From Burkholderiales bacterium (GTDB taxonomy: Bacteria > Pseudomonadota > Gammaproteobacteria > Burkholderiales > UBA11063): a stretch of 64,000 nt of DNA. Below are positions 34,525-43,283 of this stretch, piece after piece. A model generated the notes under the pieces. The model was not told where the DNA came from, made no database searches, and worked only from the letters and a program-made list of their open reading frames with translations. A program made the position numbers and the translations under genes. How positions within the stretch are numbered: the first letter of the stretch is position 1; the number at the start of each line of letters is the position of its first letter. The stretch spans positions 1 through 64,000 of the forward strand of contig JAJFBE010000009.1 in assembly GCA_020697255.1 (NCBI GenBank), given 5' to 3'.

Positions 34525-34550
34525 GCGTTCCCGCGCAGACGGGAATCCAG
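34525..34550. repeat. GTTCCCGC-type hairpin repeat
   Basis: TTCCCG and CGGGAA flank CGCAGA, followed by TCCAG. The same element occurs at 35831-35856 as CATTCCCGC / GCGGGAATCC, and in a longer form inside the GH76 gene. Confidence 0.6.
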
Positions 34551-34595
34551 ATCCACGGCGGGACCTGGGATAACACCTTTTTGGAGATTAAAGGT

Positions 34596-35813
34596 ATGTT
34601 ACATTGGTACAAGTTTCATCAAGGTAAAATCATTTGGCTGGGATTAATTTTAGCCTTTATCCTGGGTATTAATGCCCCACGCATATTTCTACATTTAGAC
34701 TTTATCAGTAACACCTTTATTAATCTATTAAAATTGTGTGCACTGCCAATAGTTTGTACTTCTTTAATAGTCAGTATTGGTAGCCTTTCGCAAATTAGCC
34801 AGCTAAAAAAAGTTGCAATAAATTCAGCTATATATATTATAGCTAGCGAGATAATTGCTGTTACAATCGGGTTAATAATTTTCAATTTATTTGATGTGAG
34901 CAAGGGCATAAATGGTGCAGCATTGCTTAAAGGAGCAGTTTATAACGTACCTTATACTACAAAGATAGATAGTTCCCAGGTGTTTAACTATTTATTTTCT
35001 GGCAATATTTTTGATTCATTAGTTAAATTTGACATATTACCAATAGTAATTTTTTCTATAATGTTTGGCCTAACCTGTGCATTTAACCAGACTAAAGCAA
35101 AGCCGGTATTGGAGTTTTTTGCAAGTGCACGTGATATATTTTTACATTTACTAAATGCGGTAATGTACTTAGCACCATTTGCTATTTTTGTACTTATAGG
35201 CCATGCTATAGCCAATAGTTATCTAACTGGTTCACTGTCGGTAAATTTATTGGGCTTGTTAAAATTTGTTGGTTTGTTTTTTGTAGCGTTATTTATTCAT
35301 TTTTTATGGCCGCTAATTTTAGTTATAGTCTTTTATCGACATATATCTTTAAAACGGATTTTAACTGAGGCTATCCCGATATTCGCTACTGCATTTATTA
35401 GTTCCAGTTCATTGGCAGCACTGCCAATTGCTTTGGAAAAAGCAAAAGAGTTGGGGGGTAATCCAAAGGTTATAAATTTTATGCTGCCTATTTGTGCATC
35501 TATGAATTTTGCTTCCGGTATGATGTATGAAATAACTGCAACTTTATTTTTCTTACATATTTTTGGTATTCATCCTGATTTAGTTACTCAAATTGTACTG
35601 GCTATTGCTTGTATATTAACAGGAATTGCTGTTGGTGGCATTCCGGAAACCAGTATGGTTAGTTTTGTAACCATCTTTAACATGGCTCATATTCCTTTGT
35701 CGGCAATTAGCATTTTGATGCCGCTAGATCGTTTTGTTGATCGGGTTAGAACTATGGTAAATATTTTTAGCAATATGTGCGGTACTTTAATTGTTAGCAA
35801 AAGCAAAATCTGA
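34596..35813 (+). CDS. Dicarboxylate/amino acid:cation symporter (DAACS family)
   Basis: This 405-residue inner-membrane protein has about eight helices plus two re-entrant loops, as in GltP and DctA. The HP1 region reads FATAFISSSSLAALPIAL with the serine-rich hairpin, TM7 has SMNFASGMMYEITATLF in place of the usual NMDGT, and HP2 is AVGGIPETSMVSFVTIF. The altered TM7 motif and missing acidic NMDG aspartate suggest a different cation coupling or substrate. The ATG at 34596 has GGAG ten bases upstream; the frame extends to a TTG at 34581. Confidence 0.85.
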   Translation: MLHWYKFHQGKIIWLGLILAFILGINAPRIFLHLDFISNTFINLLKLCALPIVCTSLIVSIGSLSQISQLKKVAINSAIYIIASEIIAVTIGLIIFNLFDVSKGINGAALLKGAVYNVPYTTKIDSSQVFNYLFSGNIFDSLVKFDILPIVIFSIMFGLTCAFNQTKAKPVLEFFASARDIFLHLLNAVMYLAPFAIFVLIGHAIANSYLTGSLSVNLLGLLKFVGLFFVALFIHFLWPLILVIVFYRHISLKRILTEAIPIFATAFISSSSLAALPIALEKAKELGGNPKVINFMLPICASMNFASGMMYEITATLFFLHIFGIHPDLVTQIVLAIACILTGIAVGGIPETSMVSFVTIFNMAHIPLSAISILMPLDRFVDRVRTMVNIFSNMCGTLIVSKSKI

Positions 35814-35830
35814 TAATATATGCAGCTAAT

Positions 35831-35856
35831 GTCATTCCCGCGCAGGCGGGAATCCA
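35831..35856. repeat. GTCATTCCCGC hairpin repeat
   Basis: ATTCCCGC-GCAG-GCGGGAAT is a perfect 8-bp stem preceded by GTC and followed by CCA. It lies in the gap before mltG and belongs with the copy at 34525-34550. Confidence 0.65.
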
Positions 35857-35904
35857 TTATGATAAAATAACTATATAGGATATTTTTAGGTAGTTGTTAC
35901 AACA

Positions 35905-36960
35905 ATGATTAAAAAACCCAAAAAAACAAATATTTTTATTAAGATAATTTTATTAATATTTGTTGTAAGTGCTATTTATATCGGGAATGTGGTATTTTTT
36001 CCAGCCAGCCTGCCGGGTGAGAGCTATAGATTGATAATTGACCGTCAGGTAAATCTAAGAGCTTTAGCATTTGATCTTGAAAGTAAAGGTATAATAAAAA
36101 ACGCACGAGTCTTTTTATTTTTACTCAGAATTATGCACGAAGATAGGAAAGTTACGGCTGGGTTGTATATTTTAAACCAACCGATGTCAATTTGGAAGTT
36201 AATTGCTAGAATTACCAACGGACATCCAGATAAATTAAGTGTTACCCTGATTGATGGCTGGGTAACTTCACAAATACGAGCTTATATAAATAGTCTGCTT
36301 GATATCCAACACATAACAGCTAAAATGTCAGATGATGAGTTAAGAATGGCATTAAAAATTCAAGAGCCATCCCTGGAGGGGATTTTTTATCCATCAACTT
36401 ACTTCGTTGCCCCTAATCAGACCGATTTGGAAATATATCAGCAGGCATATCACACACTACAGGATAAATTAACTGCTCTTTATGCTGCAAGAAGCACTAG
36501 CGCATACTATTCTTCTCCATACCAGCTATTAATTATGGCAAGTCTTATTCATAAAGAAACAGCCAAGCCTCAGGATATGTATCTAGTTTCTACAGTGTTT
36601 AACAACCGATTGCGTAAGGGCATGAAATTACAGGATGACCCCTCAGTATTTTATGGCTTGAAGGGTATAAGAGATGGAAAAATTGTTCGTGCTGATTTCC
36701 AGATTGATACCCCTTATAATACATACTTACGTTTAGGATTACCGCCAACTCCAATTTGTACTCCATCAGATGCAGCACTAAAGGCGGCAAGCCAGCCATT
36801 AAACCGACCGGATTTGATGTATTTTGTGGCAATTGGTAGTGGTAAAACGCAGTTTTCTGATACATATAACCAGCATATGAGCGCGGTTAATAGATATTTA
36901 AAGAAACCTGCAGCAAAGCTAATAGAAAGACATAGCAAACAAGCAGTTAAGAAGAAGTAA
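35905..36960 (+). CDS. mltG: Endolytic transglycosylase MltG
   Basis: The 351-residue enzyme cuts nascent murein strands at the inner membrane. One N-terminal membrane anchor (about residues 11-31) is followed by a LysM-like region and the YceG domain: EGIFYPSTYFVAPNQ, the catalytic Glu in MASLIHKETAKPQDMYLVSTVFNNRL, LQDDPSVFYG, and the PYNTYLRLGLPPTPICTPS motif. The gene order mltG-tmk-holB is widely conserved. Confidence 0.96.
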   Translation: MIKKPKKTNIFIKIILLIFVVSAIYIGNVVFFPASLPGESYRLIIDRQVNLRALAFDLESKGIIKNARVFLFLLRIMHEDRKVTAGLYILNQPMSIWKLIARITNGHPDKLSVTLIDGWVTSQIRAYINSLLDIQHITAKMSDDELRMALKIQEPSLEGIFYPSTYFVAPNQTDLEIYQQAYHTLQDKLTALYAARSTSAYYSSPYQLLIMASLIHKETAKPQDMYLVSTVFNNRLRKGMKLQDDPSVFYGLKGIRDGKIVRADFQIDTPYNTYLRLGLPPTPICTPSDAALKAASQPLNRPDLMYFVAIGSGKTQFSDTYNQHMSAVNRYLKKPAAKLIERHSKQAVKKK

Positions 36961-36966
36961 TATAAA

Positions 36967-37590
36967 ATGAATAAAGGGTTGTTTATTTCGGTTGAAGGTA
37001 TTGATGGAGCGGGTAAATCTACGCATGTAAATTTAATTCGTGAATATCTGGAGAGTAAGGGTAAAACTGTGGTGGTAACCCGTGAGCCGGGGGGAACTGA
37101 ATTGGGGGAGCAAATTCGTAATTTATTATTACATAGCCACAATATGCACCATAATACCGAGCTATTATTAATGTTTGCGTCCCGGCAGGAGCTTATAGAT
37201 AAAGTTATTCGTCCTAACCTGGAACAGGGGGTTTGCGTTATTGCCGACAGATTTGTCGATGCATCACTAGCCTATCAGGGGGCGGGGCGCGGCATTGGTA
37301 TGGATAAGGTTTATCAGGTGATGAATTGGCTTGAACCAGTTTTAAAGACGGATTTAACCTTTTTATTTAATGTTCCATTATCAGTTGCCTTTGAGCGAGT
37401 GGGTAAGAATAGAAATAAGGATAGAATAGAAAAAGAAAGCATAGATTTTTTTACCAAAGTGCAAAACGCGTATCTGGATATAGCCAGTAAAGAGCCAGGG
37501 CGTATGAAAGTTATACGTACAAATCGACCTAAGCATGAAAGCCGCGAAGAAATTATCAGGCATCTCGATGGTTTACTTAAAAAGAACTGA
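36967..37590 (+). CDS. tmk: Thymidylate kinase
   Basis: The 207-residue kinase makes dTDP from dTMP. The P-loop is EGIDGAGKST (residues 10-19), the DRY/H-like motif is VIADRFVDASLAYQGAGRG, and the LID region holds VGKNRNKDRIEKESIDFF. It starts six bases after mltG and is followed by holB. Confidence 0.97.
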   Translation: MNKGLFISVEGIDGAGKSTHVNLIREYLESKGKTVVVTREPGGTELGEQIRNLLLHSHNMHHNTELLLMFASRQELIDKVIRPNLEQGVCVIADRFVDASLAYQGAGRGIGMDKVYQVMNWLEPVLKTDLTFLFNVPLSVAFERVGKNRNKDRIEKESIDFFTKVQNAYLDIASKEPGRMKVIRTNRPKHESREEIIRHLDGLLKKN

Positions 37591-37591
37591 T

Positions 37592-38566
37592 ATGACAGAG
37601 TTATATAAATGGCAAGCTAAAGATTATAAAGCATTAAGCAATATGCTAGGTCGACATGGTCAGACGCTCTTAATATCTGCAAGAAATGGTATTGGTCAGG
37701 ATATACTAATCCAAAAGTATACCGCATTACTGATGTGTGAAAACCCACAAAAAATAGATAGCGTATCTTATGCCTGTAATAAATGTGAGTCTTGCACTTT
37801 ACTTATTAATGATAACCACCCTGATATTTATCAGTTAGTAGTAGATCCAGAGTCGGATAAAAAAAATATTAGTACTGAAGATATCCGCCAAATGTTGGAT
37901 TTTGTTGCAACAACAACTCATCTTGGTCAGTGCAAGATAGTTTTAATACCCAATGTAGATTTGTTAAGTATAAATAGCGCTAATGCTTTGCTTAAGATTC
38001 TGGAAGAACCACCATCATATGTCTGCTTTATCTTGCAAACAACTAATATTTCAGGGATATTACCAACAATTAGAAGTCGTTGCCATATCTATAAATTATC
38101 TGAGGTAAATATACCTGATGCTGCTGATTATGTAGATAATTCAGGAATTTTCAAGCCGGCATTCTGGCTTAAATTTTATGATAATGCCCCGCTATTTGAA
38201 CTACAAGCTTCTGAAGAGCAATTTAATGCATTAGTTAGTACATTATTACAGCCAAGTATAGAAAATATATTTAAGGCCAGTAGTGAATTTGATGCTAAGA
38301 ACGCACCATTTTTAATCGATTTTCTAAGCAAGTGGTTAAGTGATATGGCAGGTTTTTTACAAGGGGCACCGATGTGCTATTTTGCCGATTATTCTAACCA
38401 GGTAGAAAATCTGGCAAAACGAATTGAGTTGCATAAAATATACTATTTATTTGATAAGGTAAATTTTCTGCAAGATTGGACTCTACATCCGCTAAATTAT
38501 AAACTTCAATTAGAAAACCTACTTTTACAGTACCAAAATCTATTTGTTAAGCAATCGCTGAAGTAA
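37592..38566 (+). CDS. holB: DNA polymerase III subunit delta'
   Basis: The 324-residue clamp-loader stator has an N-terminal AAA+ domain whose P-loop has lost the lysine (SARNGIGQDIL), as expected for a subunit that does not hydrolyse ATP. Zinc-binding cysteines lie in LLMCEN and ACNKCESC, the degenerate Walker B region is IVLIPNVDLLSINSANALLKILEEPP, and TIRSRC is the SRC motif. The ATG at 37592 is one base after the tmk stop; the frame opens earlier inside tmk, but that part is not conserved sequence. Confidence 0.93.
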   Translation: MTELYKWQAKDYKALSNMLGRHGQTLLISARNGIGQDILIQKYTALLMCENPQKIDSVSYACNKCESCTLLINDNHPDIYQLVVDPESDKKNISTEDIRQMLDFVATTTHLGQCKIVLIPNVDLLSINSANALLKILEEPPSYVCFILQTTNISGILPTIRSRCHIYKLSEVNIPDAADYVDNSGIFKPAFWLKFYDNAPLFELQASEEQFNALVSTLLQPSIENIFKASSEFDAKNAPFLIDFLSKWLSDMAGFLQGAPMCYFADYSNQVENLAKRIELHKIYYLFDKVNFLQDWTLHPLNYKLQLENLLLQYQNLFVKQSLK

Positions 38567-38574
38567 CGCTGGTT

Positions 38575-38596
38575 AAGGTCTTGAATTCGAGACCTT
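38575..38596. terminator. Hairpin after holB
   Basis: AAGGTCT and AGACCTT enclose TGAATTCG, which can pair further, giving a near-perfect 22-base dyad just after holB and before a convergent gene. A short T/A-rich run follows; it probably acts as terminator for both. Confidence 0.5.
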
Positions 38597-38601
38597 TAAA
38601 A

Positions 38602-38904
38602 TTAGTGAAATTTAGATAAAAAATTAGCACAAGCAAATATAAGCCCTGCTAGTGCTGCCCCTACAGATAAAACTGTACCGAGTATCCAATTATATCGAGC
38701 ATCAACTCGTTCAAATCGCTTATCCATGTCGGTTTGCAAACGATCAAACCGCTTATCCATATCGTTTTGTAAACGGTCAATTCGATTATCTGTATGGGCA
38801 ACGTACTTAGAAAGCACATTATCTAATTCTGCTTTAGTCATTATTTCCTCATTAACAAATTTTTGTATTAATGCTCCACCAAATTTCCTAGTATTGTTCT
38901 CCAT
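38602..38904 (-). CDS. Small membrane-anchored coiled-coil protein
   Basis: The 100-residue product has a central coiled coil built of three 11-residue repeats (DNRIDRLQNDM, DKRFDRLQTDM, DKRFERVDARY at about residues 38-70) and one C-terminal hydrophobic helix (ILGTVLSVGAALAGLIFACA). The DNA shows the matching 33-bp repeats at about 38708-38790. The pattern recalls DUF1640-type or XhlA-like proteins, which join a coiled coil to a membrane tail, but a family cannot be fixed. No phage genes adjoin it. Confidence 0.65.
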   Translation of the reverse strand: MENNTRKFGGALIQKFVNEEIMTKAELDNVLSKYVAHTDNRIDRLQNDMDKRFDRLQTDMDKRFERVDARYNWILGTVLSVGAALAGLIFACANFLSKFH

Positions 38905-39156
38905 ATTATTCCTATATAAATTGTAACATATTTTTATTTTTCAGGGGTATTTTAATTCTCTCGAACTCGAAGGTTTTAAAATCTATTACTATATCATTCA
39001 TTCAAAATTAATTATGCAGCGATTCTAGCATATCAATATTGATATTTCTTGCGAATATTCGCAAAACTCGACGATCTTTTATGGCAGAAGCAAACTAATT
39101 TTATAACTAATTTAAAGTTAATAAATCATTATTTATTCACCTATATTCAATTATTT

Positions 39157-39250
39157 GGATTCTCTGGATGAGGAATGAGGTAATAAATTGCGACGTAGTG
39201 TAGATGTGTGCTATATAAGGAGGAATTTATAAAAATGACAAAGTACAGGA
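39157..39250. repeat. Dispersed repeat, copy 1 (ATAAATTGCGACG element)
   Basis: The segment GGAATGAGG, AATAAATTGCGACG, AGTGTAGAT, CTATAT and AGGAGGAATTTATAA recurs at 41783-41870 in the same order with the same spacing. AAATTGC and G(C)AATTT near its ends form an inverted pair. The rest of the 412-base gap from 38905 to 39316 shows no gene. Confidence 0.55.
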
Positions 39251-39316
39251 TCCAAAGGTGCAGAGTATATTAAAACTAGCTGTAGAAAAATTCCTACAGC
39301 TAGAAACTACTAACAC

Positions 39317-39676
39317 TTATATTATCAAATCATGAATAAAAGAATGCACCATACTCACAAAAACCGGGTTTGGATCTTCGACTTTGGGAGTCAACAAATC
39401 CAGATTTAAGTGAGCCAGTATAAAAAATTGCTCATTGATTGATAAATTGGAGAATAGTTTTTTGAGCTTACTACACCTACCACTGATAATACCATCGATT
39501 AAACTCCTCCGGATTTCAATATCAGGAACACGTTTGTTGGCTAAATAAATTAACCGGTCCAAATGCTCTGATTTAAATTGTCCCAGAATGTCATAAACTA
39601 GGTCTTCAAACTTATTTATGGTGGAAGTTCTATCGAATGGACGAGAGTGTAGTAAAATATCGCTAGCGTGAAGCAT
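39317..39676 (-). CDS. Hypothetical protein, all-helical
   Basis: The 119-residue product is rich in Leu, Ile, Asp and Lys, has no signal peptide or membrane helix, and looks like a small alpha-helical cytosolic protein (FEDLVYDILGQFKSEHLDRLI; LFSNLSINEQFFILAHLNLD). AAAGGAA seven bases before the ATG is a good ribosome binding site, which supports it as real. It stands alone, divergent from uup, with a strong palindrome at 39741-39780 between them. No family is recognised. Confidence 0.6.
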   Translation of the reverse strand: MLHASDILLHSRPFDRTSTINKFEDLVYDILGQFKSEHLDRLIYLANKRVPDIEIRRSLIDGIISGRCSKLKKLFSNLSINEQFFILAHLNLDLLTPKVEDPNPVFVSMVHSFIHDLII

Positions 39677-39740
39677 AGCTGTTCCTTTCTACGTAAGGTT
39701 ATCAGTGAACGAATAATTCGGGGGTGAAGACCCGGATTAC

Positions 39741-39780
39741 TCCCTGCTTCGCGCTATTATATAGCGCGAAACTGTAGGGA
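39741..39780. promoter_or_regulatory. Long palindrome between divergent genes
   Basis: TTCGCGCTAT-TAT-ATAGCGCGAA is a perfect 10-bp inverted repeat. It is flanked by TCCCT and AGGGA, which extend the dyad, and a further TATAGCGC half-site follows at 39782-39789. Lying between divergent promoters, it could be an operator; without a U-run it is not a terminator. Confidence 0.5.
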
Positions 39781-39832
39781 TTATAGCGCAAAATAAAATA
39801 GTAGTGTAAATATTTTTAAGCTTAACAACTAA

Positions 39833-41737
39833 ATGGCATTAATTACCGTTGATAAGGTCAGCCTGGCCTTTGGACATCATTTATTATTAGATCAGGTTAT
39901 TTTGGGCATTGAAGCTGGAGATAAAATTGGCTTAATTGGACGAAATGGTGCTGGCAAATCCTCTTTACTCAAAATTCTGGCACTTGAAATTAAACCTGAT
40001 GATGGGGCAGTATATATTGCCGGAAATGCAAAGGTTATTTATGTTCATCAGGAACCCCAATTAGATAGTCAAAATACGATCGCTGAAGAAATTTTTTCAG
40101 GCTTAGGTGCTATCAAAGAACATCTTGTAGAGTATAATAAAATTTTAGATCAGATGGCAACTGATCATAGCCCCGAACTAGTCGATCGGCTAACGAGTGT
40201 ACAAGAAATTTTAGACCATAATAATGCCTGGGTGGCAAAAAACCTGGTGGATAAAACTATTAGTGAATTGAACCTTAACGGCGAGCAAAAAATTAGTGAT
40301 TTATCCGGTGGGGTCAGGAAAAAAGTTGCAATTGCCAAAGCTTTGGTAAGTAAACCGGATATTTTATTGTTGGATGAACCGACCAATCATTTGGATATTG
40401 CTGCAATAGAATGGTTAGAGGGTGTAATTAATAATTTCAATGGTTCAGTTATTCTAATTACCCATGATAGGACATTTCTGGATAAAACGGTCAACAAGAT
40501 TTTGGAATTAGACCGGGGTAAGGTTAGTGAGTATCCTGGTAGTTATGCCAAATATAAAGAGTGGAAAAATATCCAATTAGCCAATGAAGATAAAATAAAT
40601 CATGAATTTGATAAATTTTTAGCCCAGGAAGAAGTGTGGATTAGAAAAGGCATAGAGGCCAGGCGTACCCGTAACGAAGGTAGGGTTCGGCGTTTGGAAC
40701 AGCTACGTAAAATAAGATCTGAGCGGCGTGAGCGGGTAAGCACTGTAAATATTACGCTGGATCACGGTAATTTATCGGGTAAGATTGTGACTGAGCTGGA
40801 TAAAATTAATGTAAAGTTTGGCGATAGAAAAATAATTGATAATTTTAGTACTACTATAATACGTGGGGATAAGATTGGCTTGATTGGCCCCAATGGCATT
40901 GGTAAATCCACATTACTTAAAGTAATTTTAGGAGAACTAAAGCCTGATAGCGGTAGTGTTAGCTTAGGTACTAAACTGGAGGTGGCTTATTTTGATCAAT
41001 TGCGGGAGCAATTAGATGATAATGCAACTATCCAGGATGTGGTAAGCCAGGGGCATGATTTTATTGATATTGGTAATCGCCGCCTACATATTGCAACCTA
41101 TCTGGAAGAGTTTTTATTCGAAAGTGCCAGGTTTCGCTCAAAAGTATCTTCATTATCTGGTGGTGAGCGTAATCGCTTACTTTTAGCCAGATTATTTTCC
41201 AAGCCGGCAAATGTATTGGTTTTAGATGAGCCGACTAATGACCTGGATATTGAAACTTTAGAGTTATTAGAAGAAAAATTAGCTAATTATAGCGGTACAG
41301 TATTTTTGGTAAGCCATGATCGGGAGTTTTTGGATAATGTGGTGACCGAATCATATGTGTTTACCGGTAATGGCGAGATAGTTGAAATTTTTGGCGGTTA
41401 TTCAGATTATTTGCGTTACAAACAAACTAATGGGCAAAATTCACAACCATCTGTTATTGATATAAAACCAGGTGATACCCCTCAGAAACCGATAGCAACA
41501 GCTTCAAAGCAAGATAAATTATCTTATAAAGAAAAGCTTGAATTGGAGCAATTACCGCAAAAATTACAGGATTTGGAAAAAGAACAATTAGAGTTAAATA
41601 ATTTACTGTTAGAACCTGATTTTTATAAAAAAGACCAGCAGTATATACAGCAAACAAAAAAAAGAATAGCGACCGTTGATGAGGAATTACAGCGCCTATT
41701 TATGCGCTGGGAAGAATTAGAAGAAAGAAGTAAATAA
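39833..41737 (+). CDS. uup: ABC-F ATPase Uup
   Basis: This 634-residue soluble ABC-F protein has two ATPase cassettes and no membrane part. Walker A motifs are GLIGRNGAGKSS (residues 33-44) and GLIGPNGIGKST; signatures are LSGGVRKKVAIAKAL and LSGGERNRLLLARLF; both Walker B motifs read LDEPTN. The linker is Arg-rich (RKGIEARRTRNEGRVRRLEQ) and a C-terminal coiled coil of about 90 residues (LSYKEKLELEQLPQKLQDLE) identifies it as Uup. Uup affects precise transposon excision and ribosome-related processes. Confidence 0.94.
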   Translation: MALITVDKVSLAFGHHLLLDQVILGIEAGDKIGLIGRNGAGKSSLLKILALEIKPDDGAVYIAGNAKVIYVHQEPQLDSQNTIAEEIFSGLGAIKEHLVEYNKILDQMATDHSPELVDRLTSVQEILDHNNAWVAKNLVDKTISELNLNGEQKISDLSGGVRKKVAIAKALVSKPDILLLDEPTNHLDIAAIEWLEGVINNFNGSVILITHDRTFLDKTVNKILELDRGKVSEYPGSYAKYKEWKNIQLANEDKINHEFDKFLAQEEVWIRKGIEARRTRNEGRVRRLEQLRKIRSERRERVSTVNITLDHGNLSGKIVTELDKINVKFGDRKIIDNFSTTIIRGDKIGLIGPNGIGKSTLLKVILGELKPDSGSVSLGTKLEVAYFDQLREQLDDNATIQDVVSQGHDFIDIGNRRLHIATYLEEFLFESARFRSKVSSLSGGERNRLLLARLFSKPANVLVLDEPTNDLDIETLELLEEKLANYSGTVFLVSHDREFLDNVVTESYVFTGNGEIVEIFGGYSDYLRYKQTNGQNSQPSVIDIKPGDTPQKPIATASKQDKLSYKEKLELEQLPQKLQDLEKEQLELNNLLLEPDFYKKDQQYIQQTKKRIATVDEELQRLFMRWEELEERSK

Positions 41738-41782
41738 CCAGCAGTCATTCCAGATTTTAAGAAAATATACTCAAAGTATTCA

Positions 41783-41870
41783 GGTTCTGGGTGGGGAATG
41801 ACGAAATAAATTGCGACGAAGTGTAGATTTACTATATGAGGAGCAATTTATAAGGAACGACAAAGTCCAG
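41783..41870. repeat. Dispersed repeat, copy 2 (ATAAATTGCGACG element)
   Basis: It matches the element at 39157-39250, including GGGAATGACG, AATAAATTGCGACGAAGTGT, CTATAT and AGGAGCAATTTATAA and a following GACAAAGTCCAG. It lies in the uup-mscS gap. Confidence 0.55.
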
Positions 41871-41892
41871 AGTTCAAAGACCAGGAGTACAT

Positions 41893-43071
41893 ATGTTAGA
41901 GAAGTTTATAGATTCTATACTAGCCCCACTATTAAATGCTACTGGCTGGATGCATGTAGCTAGTTCGGCTATTATCTTATTGTTACTTTTAGTAACAGCG
42001 GTAATAACTTACTATCTGTTTGAGTTTATGATAAAGCTAGTTATGGGCCGGTTTATAAGATCCAGAAAATCAGCTTTTTTAAAGGTAATATCAAAAAACC
42101 GCACCTTTCACTCCTTTGCACATATAGCATCCGGGATAGTGCTTTGGTGTGGTAGTCAAACAGTTATAGAGCATAGCGATACATATTCCAATTATGAAGC
42201 AGAGATATTAGGTAAATTAGCATTATTATATATCTTTATTACATGCTTGCTTATTGCCAGTCGTCTTGTGTGGTCACTCAATACATACTACGAGAAACAT
42301 TTTGATTTTGCCAGACAGTATCCTATTTATAGCTATTTAAGAGTAGCTATTTTATTTATTTGGATAATCGGGATAATTTTGGTAATTTCATTTTCGTTAC
42401 AGACTTCCCCTTGGGCATTACTGACTGGTATTGGTGCTGTATCAGCAGTGTTGGTTTTGATATTTAAAGATACATTGTTGGGTATAATTGCCAGCATTCA
42501 GGCTACAGCATTGGATATTGTACGTATTGGTGATAGGGTTAGCTTAAATAAATATAATGTTGATGGCCGGGTTTTGGATATTTCGATTAACACGGTAAAA
42601 ATTAAAAATGCAGATAATACGGTAGCAAGTGTACCGACATATATGTTAATTAGTGAAATTGTACACAACTGGCGCCCGGTAGAGGAGTCAAGCAGTCGCC
42701 GGATTAAGCGTGCGGTATATCTAGATTCGGATAGCGTTGTTGCCTGTGATACTGCTTTATTAGAAAAGTTACAGCATTTAGAAGTTATTAATCGTTATAT
42801 GGAAGAAAATCCAGATACCGAGTTTATTAACCTGACGTTATTTCGGGTATTTTTCCAAGATTATTTGAGTAAACACAAGAATATAAATCATAATGAACTG
42901 ACTATGGTACGCCATCTAGACCCATTAAATGTCGGTGGTTTGCCATTAGAAGTGTATGCATATACTACAACATATGATTTGGCAACATTTGAACAAATTC
43001 AAGCCGATATTTTTGAATACTTGTTCTCAATGCTGCCAATATTTAACCTAAAAGTATACCGCCAGAATTAG
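41893..43071 (+). CDS. MscS-family mechanosensitive channel, YbdG type
   Basis: This 392-residue inner-membrane protein has about five N-terminal helices and a C-terminal MscS fold. The pore-lining helix is WALLTGIGAVSAVLVLIFKDTLLGIIASIQ, followed by the beta domain (RIGDRVSLNKYNVDGRVLDISINTVKIKN). The length, the D-N-T segment and the C-terminal VYAYTTTYDLATFEQIQADIFEYL match YbdG (the E. coli MscM-like channel), which opens under mild osmotic downshock. Confidence 0.92.
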   Translation: MLEKFIDSILAPLLNATGWMHVASSAIILLLLLVTAVITYYLFEFMIKLVMGRFIRSRKSAFLKVISKNRTFHSFAHIASGIVLWCGSQTVIEHSDTYSNYEAEILGKLALLYIFITCLLIASRLVWSLNTYYEKHFDFARQYPIYSYLRVAILFIWIIGIILVISFSLQTSPWALLTGIGAVSAVLVLIFKDTLLGIIASIQATALDIVRIGDRVSLNKYNVDGRVLDISINTVKIKNADNTVASVPTYMLISEIVHNWRPVEESSSRRIKRAVYLDSDSVVACDTALLEKLQHLEVINRYMEENPDTEFINLTLFRVFFQDYLSKHKNINHNELTMVRHLDPLNVGGLPLEVYAYTTTYDLATFEQIQADIFEYLFSMLPIFNLKVYRQN

Positions 43072-43172
43072 GAAAGGTTTAGCAATCTATATAGGTATAT
43101 TCATAGCACCAGGTTCAAGTGGCGGGTTATGCTTACCTGCCAAAGCTTTTTATATCTGCTGCATAAAGAGCG

Positions 43173-43245
43173 TTGACAAATAAGCACAATCCTATGATTA
43201 AATTTTATATTAGACCAGAAGGATGGTCAATACTGATTTTCCGTA
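43173..43245 (+). promoter_or_regulatory. Orphan duplicate of an exported-protein promoter region
   Basis: TTGACAAATAAGCACAAT at 43173, followed 58 bases later by TACTGATTTTCCGTA (43231-43245), matches the region upstream of the truncated exported-protein gene at 44273 (44056-44129) in sequence and spacing. No plus-strand gene follows here; the next gene is on the opposite strand. It is probably what remains of a duplicated gene unit. Confidence 0.5.
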
Positions 43246-43283
43246 TTTGCGCGATAGGGCTAGATTTTCCAGCCCAAAAATAT

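Noticed and set aside
34596-35813. Assigning this transporter as gltP or dctA
   Set aside because: The TM7 motif differs from the NMDGT of those transporters, so the substrate cannot be named; only the DAACS family is claimed.
39741-39780. Rho-independent terminator
   Set aside because: The stem is strong, but neither side has a U-run and it lies between divergent genes, where no transcript needs to end.
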